NCBI GenBank assembly: GCA_037951165.1
Contig: JBBDHG010000028.1
Coordinates: forward strand, 9,866,001 to 9,930,000
Origin: Lophius americanus
Lineage: Eukaryota; Chordata; Actinopteri; Lophiiformes; Lophiidae
Direction of reading: 5' to 3'
DNA: 64,000 bases
The position numbers were made by a program, and so were the translations under genes. The notes under the pieces were generated by a model, which was not told the origin of the DNA, ran no database searches, and was given only the letters and a program-made list of their open reading frames with translations. Position 1 is the first letter of the stretch; every line of letters starts with the position of its first letter. Shown here piece by piece: positions 12,935-25,767 of this stretch.

Positions 12935-13350
12935 CAGTATTTCATACATCCTTTTTCAGACAATACAAATTGTTAGGATCAGAATTCTCAACTAGGCCTA
13001 TGCTGTTGTTCCCAACGGCAAGATACTCCCGAAAAGGAGATATAAAAGGATTCAGAGTGACCAATTTGCACACAATAACTGTGATTTTTTTCAAAAAAGT
13101 CTCCCTAGTAAGAAAGAATATATACAAAATACAGTAGAATATGACAAATACAAATTAGATCTCCTCAAGTTGAGTTATGCACCAATTTGGACCTAAATCC
13201 GTTCAACGATTACAAAGTTCCAAATTTCCAAGTTCCAATTACTAAATGTCCAAAAAACAGTACACCTGACCTTTCCCAAACTCAATGCAGTTCTCTTTGC
13301 ACTAAGGTTTTTTAATTAACCATGGAATAGTGTTTGAGTAATTGTGTTTA
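12935..13350 (+). repeat. Family A repeat, copy 5
   Basis: Diagnostic phrases are AGATCTCCTCAAGTTGAG, CCAATTTGGACCTAAATCCG and the terminal module CCCAAACTCAATGCAGTTC followed by GCACTAAGG. The 5' end is not recognisable. Confidence 0.6.
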
Positions 13351-14689
13351 CACAATTATATCTATTTATTGGATATAAATACAATAAATATAATACACCA
13401 ATCTCAATTATTTTGCTGTGTTTCACACTCTTAATTATTTTTCTATTCCTATAATTGTCTAAAGGATCCCAGTTTTCAAACCACTGGAACAAAGACTGCA
13501 GTTTTGTGCAAAAGATTGAAACCTTTGAGCTATTAGTGATACAATGAAACATTTGTGAATCACCAAAATGATTTCCGATCCTGTAGTTGTTGGATATTTC
13601 CAGTGGTGGATTTACCAGATGAACCAATTTGCTAGTCTTTAAATCTGTACTGAGAGGCTAGCTTAATATCGTACCTGTCTCACGTAACTCAGGGATGATG
13701 TGGAACTATTCTGGGGGGTAAGTGATATTTCTTGATTTTCAACAACCTCAAATAGGTGAATTTAATATTCAAGCTAAATTCAACCCAGGAGCTTGAATTA
13801 AAAGTAGAATTGGAAAAATATAATACAAATAGCATCTGTACCTTGCGTTTGGATTTCCTTGGCCTCCAGAAAGGGAAGATGCAGTGGAAGAAATGTTTTG
13901 CCCAACTGAAGACTATGGCAAGACACCAGCATAGTCCACCCATTCTCTCCCACAAACCTCCTCACGTCCTCTACTGTGTAATAGCTGTTCCTTGTGTCCT
14001 CTCTCTCCCTCGCCCGTGTTTCAGCAGTTATTCTCAGTATATTTGCCTTTTATTATCAAAGAAACCATTAGGTTTTAGCAACCCCTGTTAACCGTTGCAA
14101 ACCTCCTGAACACATCCATCCATCCTTGCAGCATCCCTCCATCCTGTCCCCTCTTTCCCTGGATGCTGCAGGGTCTTCCATTCAGAGTATTAAGTGGGTG
14201 GGGTGAGGTGGGCAGAGCCGTCTGGTAAAGAAGGAGGCACTTAAAGTGATGGGAAAAAGGGGTGGGGGGGTTGGCAATTTAATGTAGAAAGGGGGATGGC
14301 TTGGGAGTGCCTTGTAGTGGCGAAAGAGTGCTGAATATGTTACTAGTGAATTCTCAAAAATCAAAAGGAAGCTGCAAATGAAAAATTAAAATACAGGTAT
14401 TGTCCGGCTGATGAAGGGAGAAAAGGTGAGTGAATAAATAAACATGCGCTTAATAGATAAGCATGTTTGACATCATCTGGCAACACAGGAAGCTCATCTT
14501 TTCTTTGTTTCCTTTCAGTGGAAACCAGACATTGTGCGGAAACCAACAGCAACGACAGATTGTCCATTAATCTCCTCAAAGCTATGCCACCAATACAGTA
14601 TTCACTCAGAACTTTAACCTGAGGGTTCACAGCCCAACAGGTATAACTGTTATACCAAAAGGTATCACTAGAAGATGTGTGTTCAAGAT
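13351..14689. other. Intergenic DNA, no gene recognised
   Basis: Small frames near 13756-14091 and 14361-14702 lack splice sites or family motifs. Confidence 0.45.
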
Positions 14690-16010
14690 GGCTCCGATAC
14701 ACCCAATTATGGAAAGTTTGTACTGATGTAAATAACCTCCGTCAAAGTTAGGTCGGAACAAAAGTTCCAATATGTGTAAAAATGTCAAAATGAGCAAATT
14801 GAGGAAAACAAATAGTGACATGCACCCCTTCTTTAAATTCTGTCCATTGGCTTTTGAGGATATTTGGAAATATTATTCTGAGTTATAGGTGACCATATAT
14901 GGTCATACCATTGCATATAGGGTAATTCTCCCTGGGGCTGTACAAACCAGAGCTCCAAATAGGTACTAGCACAAAAACACCCTGAGAAAACTTTGGCAAA
15001 AAAAGATATTTGAATATCGTTTTTTTTAATAAATATATGGAACATTGGGTTCTTTACACATACTGTTTCCTTTGACAATATAATCATTGTTAAAAATTGT
15101 AATGGTATTCTATAAATACAATTGTAATGACGCAAAATATAAACTAATTATCAGTAATTAGATCATCCCCCAAAAGCAAGGATGTATCCCCAAAAGCCCT
15201 CAATCCGCTGTGTTGAAAAAGCAATTCCTCTGTTTGAACTGCTCCAATTAAATGTGACTATATATTCTCAAACAGTTCATATTGACTCCACCTATTTATT
15301 TCTAAGAAAACATCAATTTGCTCTAATAAAGATCCCATAGTGACTCAATAATGAAGATAAATACAGTTAACTATTTTAATGAGCTTAGTTATGAAACAAG
15401 AAATATTTCCTTGTTTCATTTCAGAGGAGCCAAATTTAGAAAGAATTGGATCAATGGTTCCGAAGTTATGGGAAACAACTTTTTTCCACAAGAAGCTCCC
15501 CCGAATGATTGATATATGAGCTATTATAGTGAAATGATACATATACAAGATAGACGACCTTGTATAGATTAAGATGAGCCAATTTGGACATAATTGGACG
15601 TATACTTGGGAAGTAATGGTCAAAAAACTTTTTTCTTGACAAAAAATATCCTCCTTTGAGTAAAATAATCAATTCCAGTAGAATATGACAAATGTAATTT
15701 GATCTCCTCGAGTTGAATCACATCCACCAAATTTGGACCTAAATCGGACCAATGGTAACAAAGTTATTTCCGAAAAAAGAAAAAATCCTCTAGTGAGTTG
15801 GACGTATGTTTGGGAAATTACTTCTTTTTTTTTTTGCAGAACTTTTGAGTGAGTAAAATTTGAACAATTGAAAATAAATTTACAAATACAAGTTGGATCT
15901 CATCGAGGTGGTTCACATGAGGTAAATATGGACTAAATTGAACCAGAGGTTAGGAAGATATGTCTAGAAAACTTTTATTCATAAAAAAAAAATCCATCAT
16001 GTCTATCCAG
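14690..16010 (+). repeat. Family A repeat, copy 6, next to a related module
   Basis: A clear family 5' end starts near 15166 (GTATCCCCAAAAGCCCTCAA). It is followed by the 5' module (ATAAAGATCCCATAGTGAC, TCAATAATGAGGATAAAT-like text) and then several internal units with AGCTCCCCC or TCCTC-GAGT phrases to about 16010. The stretch 14690-15050 holds another repeated module (TTCTGTCCATTGGCTTTTG; GGTACTAGCACAAAAACAC), and pieces of it recur near 22633-22690 and 29797-29830. Confidence 0.65.
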
Positions 16011-17439
16011 TAACAACAATAAGTAATACAGTAAATAGTGTGTACTGTATCACTAACTATATACTAGGAATGCTGTGCCGAGCTTTAACACTTTGCTGAA
16101 GATCAAGATAAGTTATCATGTTTCTGAATAACTGTAACCATTAGTTCAACCTTCTACATTCCTGTTCAAAAAGAATTACACAATGCTGGCAAAAGGACAG
16201 AAGTGTTAGAGCGCTGACAATGTTGTGCGCACTTCCTGCCTCTTTGCAGAACAAAGAATGTTCAAGTCTCAATCTGGAAGCGTCAGGTCTGTCGTCCAGG
16301 ACGGGTTAAACCACACAAGAGGTTAAGGGTCTTTGTTGCTGGAAGAATAAGAGGGGAGTGGTCGCTCGAGGTTTTAACGGAGACATACTCAGATTTTGGT
16401 CAAAGCTGGTGGTATAGCATCCGCAAATTGACATTAAATCAGCTATGAAAAACCTGCTGACGAAAGGCCAAACTTAAAATGTTTAAATATCTAGGATTTT
16501 ATTTTCCAATTTCTCATAAAGATTACCCTTAATATAATATTGTTGCCAAAAATTGAATAGAATATCAAGTCAACTAGAGCAATATCCTCCACTTCAGACT
16601 TGCATCCTGCATACAGACAGAGTTACACTGCAGCATACTGCAGACTGATGAAGCTATTCCAGCAGTCATTAGCAGAGTGCCCAGCTTTGGCAGTGCTCCA
16701 ATAACATCATACAGCTGGTTTGCACCCTGAATGCACAGGCTACGAACCCAACATACAATGTAGAGTATGTGCAGATTCTTCTAGTTGTCACTGCTGAAAC
16801 ATATGGAAAATTGCGTTAACGTATAGTCCATAATAAGATTTGCATTGGAGTCCCATTTATTTAAATGTTACTGGCCCCTAACAAAGTGGCAGTGATTAAT
16901 GCAGCAATTATCCCCGGCCCCTCCCACTATTGATCCCAGACATCCATTTTTTCGGATTGAGACTGAATGAGGCAGAACGCCACAAGGAATTAAGTGAAAG
17001 CTCATCTTTTCTTTGGACAAGCACAAGAGGCCATGCTCTACCTTAAGTCAGCACGTGGAAACAAATGATAATCTTAGGAACATTTGAGTGAGTGTAAAAA
17101 TGTAATGATATTCAGAAAGAAAGGCTCTTATCCAGGCAATAACCCAAAACCTCTTTAAACCTCTTTAAAATCTCTGTCACTGTAAGTGATACTACAACAA
17201 TCATCCATGATAATTAGGTCCAGTGTTTCCAAGTGGATCATTGTAACTCCAAAGTATCATAATAAGTTCCAGTCTGGAAAGGTAAATGGTAAAATCTTGA
17301 TGGTAAAAATGATGTGTCCCATTGAACTACTTACAAACATGAAGTTGCATCCTTGAAGTTATATTTAATTTAAGCATTCACGACCTGTCCAACTGTTTGG
17401 TTAAGCACATTTTGAGCCTCCATTTCTAATGAAAAATGT
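16011..17439. other. Intergenic DNA, nothing recognised
   Basis: No exon, transposase fragment or clear repeat was found on either strand. The plus strand around 16180-16400 is less AT-rich than its flanks but lacks a sustained frame. Confidence 0.45.
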
Positions 17440-17960
17440 GTTCATTAACACTGAACGTGTTAATAATATGGCCTAGTGGCAGCATGTAAATTGTAAGAGG
17501 CGAGGAATGGAGACACCAGGAGAAGGCTTTAAGAAATTAATATTTAATAAGTATGATTTTGTTTTGACATACTTAAGCATCTGAGGACCTGGTAAACAGA
17601 ATTATGTAATGTGATTAACACAAAAGAAGTCTAATAAGGGTCATTTAGTTTCATGAAAACATGCCTTAACAAAAGGTTGAGCTAATCTAATTAAAATGGA
17701 CATGTCATCATGAAACACATTTATCATTCGGATTCTTTTTACTGTTTCAAAGCATTCTTGGCCAAACACTATGTCCTCTAATGCTCAATTTTGATTGTCT
17801 AATATATTAAATTAATAAATATCCCAAAGAAATTAAACATGCAAATAATACATTTTCTGGGTTTTTTTCCTGGTGAGGACATTAAAGGGTTAATTGCCAT
17901 GCATTTATTTTTTGTCTACCGTTGTTACTTCTCAGCAGTGTACATATACGTACATAATGC
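17440..17960 (+). repeat. Unnamed low-copy repeat, partner of 22990-23260
   Basis: Shared text with the second segment includes AATAAATATCCCAAAGAAAT then AAACATGCAAATAAT here, against AATAAATGCCTAAAAGAAAT then AAATATGCAAAGAAAT there. Both are followed by a GACATT-AAGGGTTAA phrase. Similarity is patchy, so the boundaries are uncertain. Confidence 0.35.
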
Positions 17961-18684
17961 TATAAGAAAATTTAGTTGATTCACCTGACATATCAAACAC
18001 ATGATTATATTACATAGCCTCCATTCAATTGTTAGCCTTTAGTAGTGCAAATATTTCTAGATAAATGACATGGATAAGTTGACCAACCTTGAAATCATCT
18101 TTCTATGATGAGATCATAGCTCGTTTTTTTCCTTACTCTAGTACCAAAAGAGGCATCAGGTGTGTTTTGACTTGTCACTAATGAGTTGCTGACCTAGTGA
18201 TCTACATATACACAGCTGAAAATGTCATGTTCCGACAGCACTCACCAGCCAGAGGGACATGGCGGGGTTTTCCTCGAAGACACCTGGGCAATTATTCCTT
18301 TTCACAGATCCAAAGCTTTTGTAATGCTTATCCAGCTTCACCAGAAGTAACAAGACTGTAATTGTCCAAAAAAAGTTGGTTACACTGACCAAAGAGAGCC
18401 TAGCAGTCTGGCCCTTATCCTGACATACTTCCTGAGCTGCATTGTTAGCCAGGGGAGAGGAAACACACACACTTTGGAAAGTTACTGTCAGGAGATCAGA
18501 ACATGGAAAGTGAGAATACTAGGAGCGGTTGTTTTTCTCTGACAATTTCTGGGTTTCAATGTCAAGGTCAGCATTTAAGTAATAAAAAAAGTCTATCACC
18601 TGATGTATTCAGGTTTTAAACGAAAAAGAAGCATTAGAAGAAGAAACTTTTTTTTATCTGTTTGTGATACATTAGCCCTTAAGT
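17961..18684. other. Intergenic DNA, no gene supported
   Basis: A minus-strand frame at 18470-18225 includes a hydrophobic segment, but no splice sites or motif support it. Confidence 0.4.
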
Positions 18685-18835
18685 GGAACTGGACAACACA
18701 GGCTAGTCTTTTTATCTTCCTATGAGCATCAGACAGCCCTGGGCACCAATATCACCTGTTCTCTGGTTCTTCCTTTTCAGATCACTTTGGTAGGTACTCA
18801 GCATTACAGACTGTTCATTTCAGGACAAAGTAATA
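18685..18835 (-). mobile_element. Fragment of the CACTGATCAGCC-type Tc1-like family
   Basis: The text CACCTGTTCTCTGGTTCTTCC, AGATCACTTTGGTAGGTACT and CAGCATTACAGACTG parallels positions 12040-12110 of the longer copy. It is a short transposase-region fragment without ends, immediately left of a different Tc1-like relic. Confidence 0.55.
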
Positions 18836-18889
18836 TATCCAATATACTATTTATACTGGGGTATAATTATGAGATGTAAGAGGCCCCTT

Positions 18890-19790
18890 TGATGTTCTTT
18901 ACAGTGGGAAGGACCAGAAAACACAGCAATGATGAGTAAAAAAAAAAGCTTTAGAGCTGCACAAATCCGGCAAATGCTACAGGAAAATCCCTCAACAGCT
19001 CAAAATTTAAATTTCAACCAATCAGTAATTAAGAAGTTTAAAGAGATGGAGATGTATAAATATCAGCCTGGAAGAGGCGTGCCTAGAAACTGACCCCATG
19101 CACTGTGAGGCGGATGGTTCACCTTGTAAAAGGCGAGTACAACAGCTGGAGAATTGCTGCGGTAAGTTGAATTCCAGTGTCAGAAAGTCTCACTAACGAC
19201 CATCAGATGGTTCCTACATCAACACAAGCTCTTTGGTAGTATAGCAAGAAAAAGTCATCCATGTGCTTAAGTGCCTACAGTTTGCCAAACACCACAGGGA
19301 CATTCAACGGAACAAAGTCATAGGTCAGATAAGACCAAAGTAGAGCCTTAGGGCAACAAACATCTAAGATGGGTGTGGCTTAGCAAGAAAGAATGAAAGT
19401 CCTTGATACCCACTGTGACGTCTGGTGGTGGATCTCTCTTGATTTGGGACTGTTTTGTTTCTAACCAACCTGGCCATCTTGTTAAAATACACGGTTGAAA
19501 GAATTTGTCAAATACCAGCAGATATTAGGTTGAAACCTAAAAGCCTCTGCCAGGACACTTAAAGTGGGCCGAGTTTTGACCATCCAGAAGGACAATGATT
19601 TGAAGCATCTCAAATTCCACCCAAGAATGGTTCTTCAAATAAATGTTAGTCAGTGGCCATCCCAGTCATCTGACTTAAACCCCACAGAACATCTGTGGAA
19701 TGTGCTGCACAGGAGAGACCTCACGCCCCCACCTCAGAATCAGAAGGAGTTGGACAGTTTCTTTACGGAGGAACGGTCTCATAATAATAA
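18890..19790 (+). mobile_element. Decayed Tc1-like DNA transposon, second copy
   Basis: Near 18940-19030 is the N-terminal DNA-binding region (FRAAQIRQMLQ-like). Around 19100-19170 a linker follows. At 19564-19760 a frame reads IQKDNDLKHLKFH, then QWPSQSSDLNPTEHLWNVL, which corresponds to the second aspartate and the final glutamate regions of a Tc1 DDE transposase. Stops and frameshifts lie between the pieces, so it is dead. It shares order and orientation with the relic at 1530-2360. An (ATA)n run at 19783-19801 marks its right side. Confidence 0.8.
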
Positions 19791-20034
19791 TAATAATAAT
19801 TACGGGACACATATGCTTATATGGTTTTTATTTGATGTAATATAATTCAAAGAAACATTTCATTCTTAAGTTAGAGGATAGATTTTTGTGAATAATTTGA
19901 AATAATATAATTGGTAACAAAGCCATTTTTTGCATCCCATTTTACTCATTTATTTTAAAGTGTGACGTCGTTCTGGATGGCACCATGTATCAAAGATTAA
20001 TAAAGTGACTAAAATAAAGTTTAGTCTGAAAGTT

Positions 20035-20215
20035 GCATTAAGCCAGGTTATCTTTGCTGTCTCTAACCTCCCCGCCGCCCAACCTCTGCCCTAAAGAGTT
20101 GTTGTACAGACTGATGGCCCTGGGTAGGAAGGACCCACTCTGTCTATCTGTGGAGCAGCTGTGTGACAGGAGCCCGTCTGTTGCGTGATGTTGGTGTGCA
20201 TAGGAGGGCTGACGT
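20035..20215 (-). repeat. LINE-related interspersed repeat fragment
   Basis: The phrase TTGTTGTACAGACTGATGGC then CCTGGGTAGGAAGGACC resembles the conserved end of a common fish non-LTR retrotransposon. It is a fragment only; the clade is not resolved. Confidence 0.45.
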
Positions 20216-20569
20216 AATAGAATGTTTGATGAAAAATATTTAACGGATAATGAGTTAGTTATGCAGCGAAAATGAAACACCATGGACATTTGGACAGACA
20301 GATGGCACACATTCCTTTATTCCCTATCATGACTGAAGTAAATAGGTTGATTTAAAAATGGGTTATATCTTTCCCATAAGAAAAGAGAATAACAAAAAGA
20401 AAGAATCCCTCTTTCCTCCTATGCACACTAACTGTTTTTCAACTCTGAAAAAGTAACTAAACACATCCCCAAACATTGTCATGATTTTTATCTCAAACTC
20501 CGGTCATTTCAATGCTATCAAATTTAATATCATCATCATCATCATAATATAAAAATTATGATACAGAAA

Positions 20570-21172
20570 GGGCATATCACCGAGAAGCCCCCAATTCCCT
20601 GCCTTGTACAAGCAATCTCCCTCATTGAACAGTGACCTAACTATTTCTATGAAGTCATCAATATGCTCCAAGATAAGCTCTCATAGTGACTCAGTAATGA
20701 GGATAAGTACAGTTAACTTCTTTTTCTGAGGTCAGTAATAAAAAAGACAGATTTTCTTGTCAATTCACGAGATCTAAATTTACACACAACTGGACTTATA
20801 CTAAGGAAGTTACGGACGAGCAATTGTTTTTCACCAAATTCTCCTTCCTAGTGAGTAAATGTCAAAAACAGTTATAGTAAAATAATTTATAAGATCAACT
20901 AAGATTCATATCGGCCAACTTGGACGCACTTTGAAATATGGTTGGGTAGTAACGTTCAAAGAACTGTTATTGTGAGTGAATTCTGAACGATTACAGTAAA
21001 ATACCGACAAGAGGAGGTACATTTGGACTAAATTGGACCAACAGAGGTTATGTAGAAAAAAAAGAGTGCAATCCATAAAAAGATCCCACCTACCAAGTAA
21101 AATATGATCTAAACATGAGAGATATCCTTAAGCCGATTACTAAGCATTACATTTGGGCTAAATCAGACCAAG
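20570..21172 (+). repeat. Family A repeat, copy 7
   Basis: The 5' end reads GGGCATATCACCGAGAAGCC and then CCCAATTCCCTGCCTTGTAC. It continues through the module with GAAGTCATCAATATGCTCC and AGTGACTCAGTAATGAGG, and ends in internal units with ATTTGGACTAAATTGGACC. The 3' terminal module is absent and the copy stops at about 21172. Confidence 0.7.
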
Positions 21173-21298
21173 TCTGGTTGATAGTCATCATTCTTCTCAA
21201 TGCAAAGCCATGAGTGAGGCCACCACATAACGCAGCTGCTAAGAGGAGTGTCAGGGAGAAGACAGCAGGAGGAGACTTCCCTGCCATGTGTGCTGGGG
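21169..21298 (-). CDS. Candidate signal-peptide exon (unidentified gene)
   Basis: On the minus strand a pyrimidine-rich acceptor (CCTTTGTTTTAG) ends at 21299. It is followed 11 bases later by an ATG at 21287 that opens MAGKSPPAVFSLTLLLAAAL and then CGGLTHGFAL. This has the shape of a secretory signal peptide: a short polar start, a long leucine/alanine core and a small-residue cleavage region. The frame stays open to about 21150, where it enters family A repeat sequence. A possible donor (TTG followed by GTCTGA) is at 21168-21167, at the repeat boundary. No further exons were recognised, so the product is unknown. It could be the first coding exon of a secreted protein or a chance hydrophobic frame. 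Confidence 0.3.
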
Positions 21299-21309
21299 CT
21301 AAAACAAAG

Positions 21310-21889
21310 GTAGGGGTCTTAATTGGAAGCATATGATGTCATGTCCCTTCTTATTAAAGCACCAAACAACACACCACAGTGGGTACAGATCGTTTTTTCA
21401 ACTTTACAGCACAGTGCTGACTGCCCCCTGCTGGACTCCCTGAAAAATCACCAAACCTAAACATCATTGGAACACGTCCCAGATGACCTCCTCACAGCAC
21501 CTTGCAGGTGTTAACGAGACACCAGTAAACCTAAAGCCACAGGCTAAGCTGTGAACTCTGTGCCTTGGATAAACCCTGTGGGACTCTTCCAACAAAGAAC
21601 TCGCTAATTCAAGTCCTAATGCAAGTCCTCTCTGAGAAGATTTCAAAGAGATAGCAGAACTCACGGATTAGAACGTCATTGGGAGAAATATAGAATCTTA
21701 GGGTCAATGCTGAAAGTTGACTGGTAAAAACTTAAATACTGATGATTTATGTGGATACAATTCAGGGAAAAATACTAACATTGCCGCCATGGAATACGAA
21801 ATAAATAATGAAATACTTTTAAATATAAATAAATATTTAAAAAATTACCATAACGTTATAAATTATATTATAAATAAATAAGTATTATC
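21310..21889. other. Intergenic DNA, nothing recognised
   Basis: A short frame at 21464-21664 lies in moderately GC-rich sequence without motifs or splice sites. Confidence 0.45.
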
Positions 21890-22440
21890 ATTAAATTTCA
21901 AGAGTCCATATTGAATCAACATAACTATTTCTATGAGGTCAGCAATGTGCTCTAAGATAAGATTCCATTGTGACTCAATTGTGAAGTTGAGTCCCAATAC
22001 AGTTTACGTTTTTTTCTAAGCTCAGTAATGAAACAAGACCCATTTATGTCTTCCCAATTGATGTGAGCTAAACTTAGACACAATTGGCCTAACAGTTTGG
22101 AAGTAACAGTGAAAAAACTGTTTTCTGTGGATAAAAACAGAGATCTGATCAATTACATTAAAATATGACAAATACAAATTAGACATCATTGAGTCCAGTC
22201 ATATGGAGGATATCTGGACTAAATAAAACGCATGGTGGAAAATTTTAAGCTAGAAAACTGATTAGGGAGATGATGCTCATAATGGCAAAGACATGCAACG
22301 GACCTTCCCAAAACAATCCAGTTCTTCCTCAAACTAAGGTCTATGGAGGTTTAAAATTAGGAAATGATGGTATTAATGTGAAGAATCTGCGCCTGCGACA
22401 ATGACATTCCATAATATTCCCTTTTCAGGGATTTGTAAGA
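21890..22440 (+). repeat. Family A repeat, copy 8
   Basis: It runs from the 5' module (AGTCCATATTGAATCAAC, GTGCTCTAAGATAAGATTCC) through one internal unit to the terminal module (AACAATCCAGTTCTTCCTC, ACTAAGGTCTATGGAGG). It ends ATTCCATAATATTCCCTTTT then CAGGGATT. Both outer ends are eroded, but the module order is complete. Confidence 0.7.
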
Positions 22441-22989
22441 GAAAAAACAGCCTCAGGAAACAAAATCGAGACACCACCAGCAGTCCCTTCCATACTGTGA
22501 GACTTAGTGGCAAGATGTCATGAGCCACATGGCTTGGTTTGGTTTGAAACAGTAAATGTTGCTCAAAAGATTTGTTCAATTGAAGACAGATCCATGACCC
22601 AATTTGTTCACCATCTAAGAACAAACCAATGATAAGAATCTGAATAAGGTACCAGCACAAAATCACTCTCTGCAAACTTTCTTGTCAAGGAAAGTAACAG
22701 ATGACAGGCCGTAACAACCAAGGACATTGCTTTAGACATGCTTCTTTTATGAATGCTTCAGAATTAAGTGAATAACTAAATGGTATTTTCCTAAACCCTA
22801 AAAAGGGCGGTCAGGCTGAACTGTGCCACGTGACTAAACCTTTTTATGATATGACCCAGTAGAAGCATTTTTATGTTAAAGTATAAGGGGCCAAGGATGG
22901 AGCACTGGGGGATACCAAAGGTCAAAGTGGCCACCTACGGGAAGGCATTAAATATGGCTGTGGAGAAAGTTCAATTTGATAAGTAGGAG

Positions 22990-23260
22990 TTCCCCCTTTG
23001 GCATATTAAAGCGTTCAACTTACTAAACAGATATATGAAACTTGATACAACTAAATAAGTCTAATAAGTAACAAACTATTTCCATGAAATACAAAATGTA
23101 ATCATGAGGTGTTTTTATTTGTCATTATATGCTAAAGTTAGAGTATCTAAGGTAATAAATGAATAAATGCCTAAAAGAAATAAAATATGCAAAGAAATAT
23201 TAATTTCATTCTTTCCTTGCTGATGACATTTAAGGGTTAAACATGTTGCCTGAACTGATA
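22990..23260 (+). repeat. Unnamed low-copy repeat, partner of 17440-17960
   Basis: See the partner segment for the shared phrases. The best match is about 23145-23250. No coding content is seen. Confidence 0.35.
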
Positions 23261-25384
23261 TTATTAGTAGGCAACACTTCTACATTTGAAGGATGCAACA
23301 CCGAAACAGAATGCAAATTCCTACAAAATAATGAGTTATTCATTTTGTGTCAATGTCACAAATCAGAAGAAGGTGCTAGATGATGACACGGTCACGGTAA
23401 AGTTTATGGCCAACACGAAGCAAACGATGTCCTGCAAATAAAGTGTATTAGGCGCTGTGTGTGGTAGTGAGGACACCCTGTCCATCAGCTTCACACACAC
23501 AAAAAAACACTAATAACTTAGCTGAATTCCTTCACTGCACCAACTGAAACCCATGGTGATGTTGAGCCTGCCCAGGAGCTGGGCATTATGCAAATGTAAA
23601 TCACGCTTGACTGGCAACAAGACTGTGTGTGTGTCCATCGCACGGCCTCACAGTTCACCCAAACTTTATTGGTACCAGTGGTCCTTTGTTCGCTTTAATT
23701 GAATTAACTTCTCAGAAACAGACCTTGTTGCAGGAGAGCGATGGGACATTACACAGCCATCAACCCGGCATGGGAGCGTTTAATAGTGTTTACACTGAAA
23801 TCATTCAGTGCTTCAGAAGAAAAGGGACTTCTCTTTTATAACCTGGTAACATTTGCTTTGAAGGAGCAGCAGAATACAGCCTCATTTAATAGTTTAGTAA
23901 AAACACGATCAACGTTGAGGGAACAGTCTCTTCTATCTTTTATGACATGCTCCATCCCATGAAGTAAAACTAAAGGGTTGTGTCTTAATGTACTTCAAAT
24001 AGATGTGTGAAATTTAGTCCAAAGGGCTAATTCGGATTGACTGACTCTTGAGTCGAGCAACATGTGAATCAAAATGTCATAATGTTCGATTGGACGTTTG
24101 TGGTGCCTCCATTAAGTCATTTATTTAAATCAGATCCACACAGTCCTGATGAGGTGCATCTACTTCAAGTAGAAATACAAGAAGTAGATTATATAACTGT
24201 TTACATGTGAAACTCTCAGATACACCTAACAGGATTAATCCAAATGTTGGATCCAATTTCACAAAATGTTGCGGAGGAGATAACCTGGTTCAACGAAAAT
24301 TCAATGAAATATTGGTATGGAAACAGATCAGGATTCAGATCCAGATTCAGAGGTCTATGTTTATTCTTTTAAAACTGCTGGATCGTAGGGCTGGGTGTTA
24401 GAGATTTCAAATCATGGTCACAATTATTTAAAAGTTTTACATTGGTACCGAAAATGAACCTTTTTTTTTTTTTTCTTTTGATTGTTTTGAATGGTCAGAA
24501 CCAACTTCTACCCTCTAATAGGTGGCTTAGAGTCCCTTAATTAAAAATGCAACAGGCTGAAGAACTTCTTCATACTGTCTACCCAAAATCAAATTTTATT
24601 TATAAATGTCTGATTTAGATAATATTCATGTGAAGTGGCCAAAGATGATATTTATTTCAGGGTCAAAAGATGTATTGATTTATTGATTTTATCATATAGA
24701 ATTGTATTTTAATGTATGACAATTCCTGAAGAACTGTCCAGTAAATTTGCAACCACTTAGCAGAAGAAAATATAAACAAAGCATATTTATGTGGACCCGG
24801 GTAGTTTCTAACAATAATTTCTGATCAAGCCATTTAAGTCCATGGTCATTTATATGCAATGATGAAAGCGAGTCACAGGCTATAAAAATAATTATTGTCC
24901 CCATCTGGTGGGTGAAAGACACAGAATCCTGAAGTAGCCATGGGCTCTACTTTGAAGAACTGTCTTTGGACTTAAAAAAAAACCCGTCATTGTTTTAACC
25001 AGAAGCAGCAGGTTGAGCAAGGGAATGCCGTTACCGTTTATTGGTTTTCCTGCTTTTTCTTTTATGTCTGATTGTCCCCAGTCAACATGGCAGAGACCCA
25101 CCCAGACTCCAAGCAAACAGTGTCACGTGAACTTCTTCAGCAGATAAAAGACTTGCGGAAATTCAAGGGTTTGGCCGGCGTCTGAGATAAAATTTCCATC
25201 GTGCTGCTATGTTCGCAAGGTTACAGAATTGTGTGAAACAACACATGATCTATAGCGTGTAGTGTCGAGCTGTAGTTCCAGCTAGAGGTGCGCCTTATTC
25301 ATCTGGTGAGCCTATAGAATGAAAGACAAAACCAGGACTTACGAGCTTGGGGACAAATCAAAAAGTTGGTAATTAAATTTTTGA
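23261..25384. other. Intergenic DNA, no gene recognised
   Basis: Frames at 23629-23962 overlap one another and have no motif or splice support. A T-tract at 24461-24475 and AT-rich sequence make up most of the rest. Confidence 0.45.
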
Positions 25385-25690
25385 CCTTTAAGAATCAGAA
25401 TCAGAAAACAGAGTATTGCCGAATGAAGTCACACTTAAAAGGATTTGACCTGGTAGCATGGTGCCAACCATGCAGTCATAAAAACCAAAGCATATATATA
25501 TAAAAATGGAAATAGAATGCATGCACATACACACCCCCACACAAACATGCCTACATGCATAACGTAACAGTATAGTAGTGCAGACAGGGCAATAGAATAA
25601 AAGTGCAATTCAGCACTTGTCGGTCAGATGTGAGTTTCAGCCAGCAGAGACATGGGCCAGACATGCCAAGATGTTTGCAGTGTTCCCGAA
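25385..25690 (+). repeat. LINE 3'-end type interspersed repeat
   Basis: It starts AGAATCAGAATCAGAAAAC and continues through GGATTTGACCTGG, a CA/CATA-rich stretch and AATAAAAGTGCAATTCAGC. This order (repeated GAATCA, short AT/CA tract, AAGTGCA) is typical of 3' regions of fish non-LTR retrotransposons. The clade is not resolved. Confidence 0.55.
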
Positions 25691-25716
25691 ATGTGATTTA
25701 AAACATGATATATTGT

Positions 25717-25756
25717 GTGTGTATACACACACACACATATATATATACTGGATATA
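25717..25756 (+). repeat. Short (TG)n/(CA)n/(TA)n microsatellite
   Basis: A run of alternating TG, then ACACACACACACAC, then ATATATATATA forms a self-complementary simple repeat. It lies just left of the end of the Tc1-like element. Confidence 0.85.
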
Positions 25757-25767
25757 TGGATATATCT

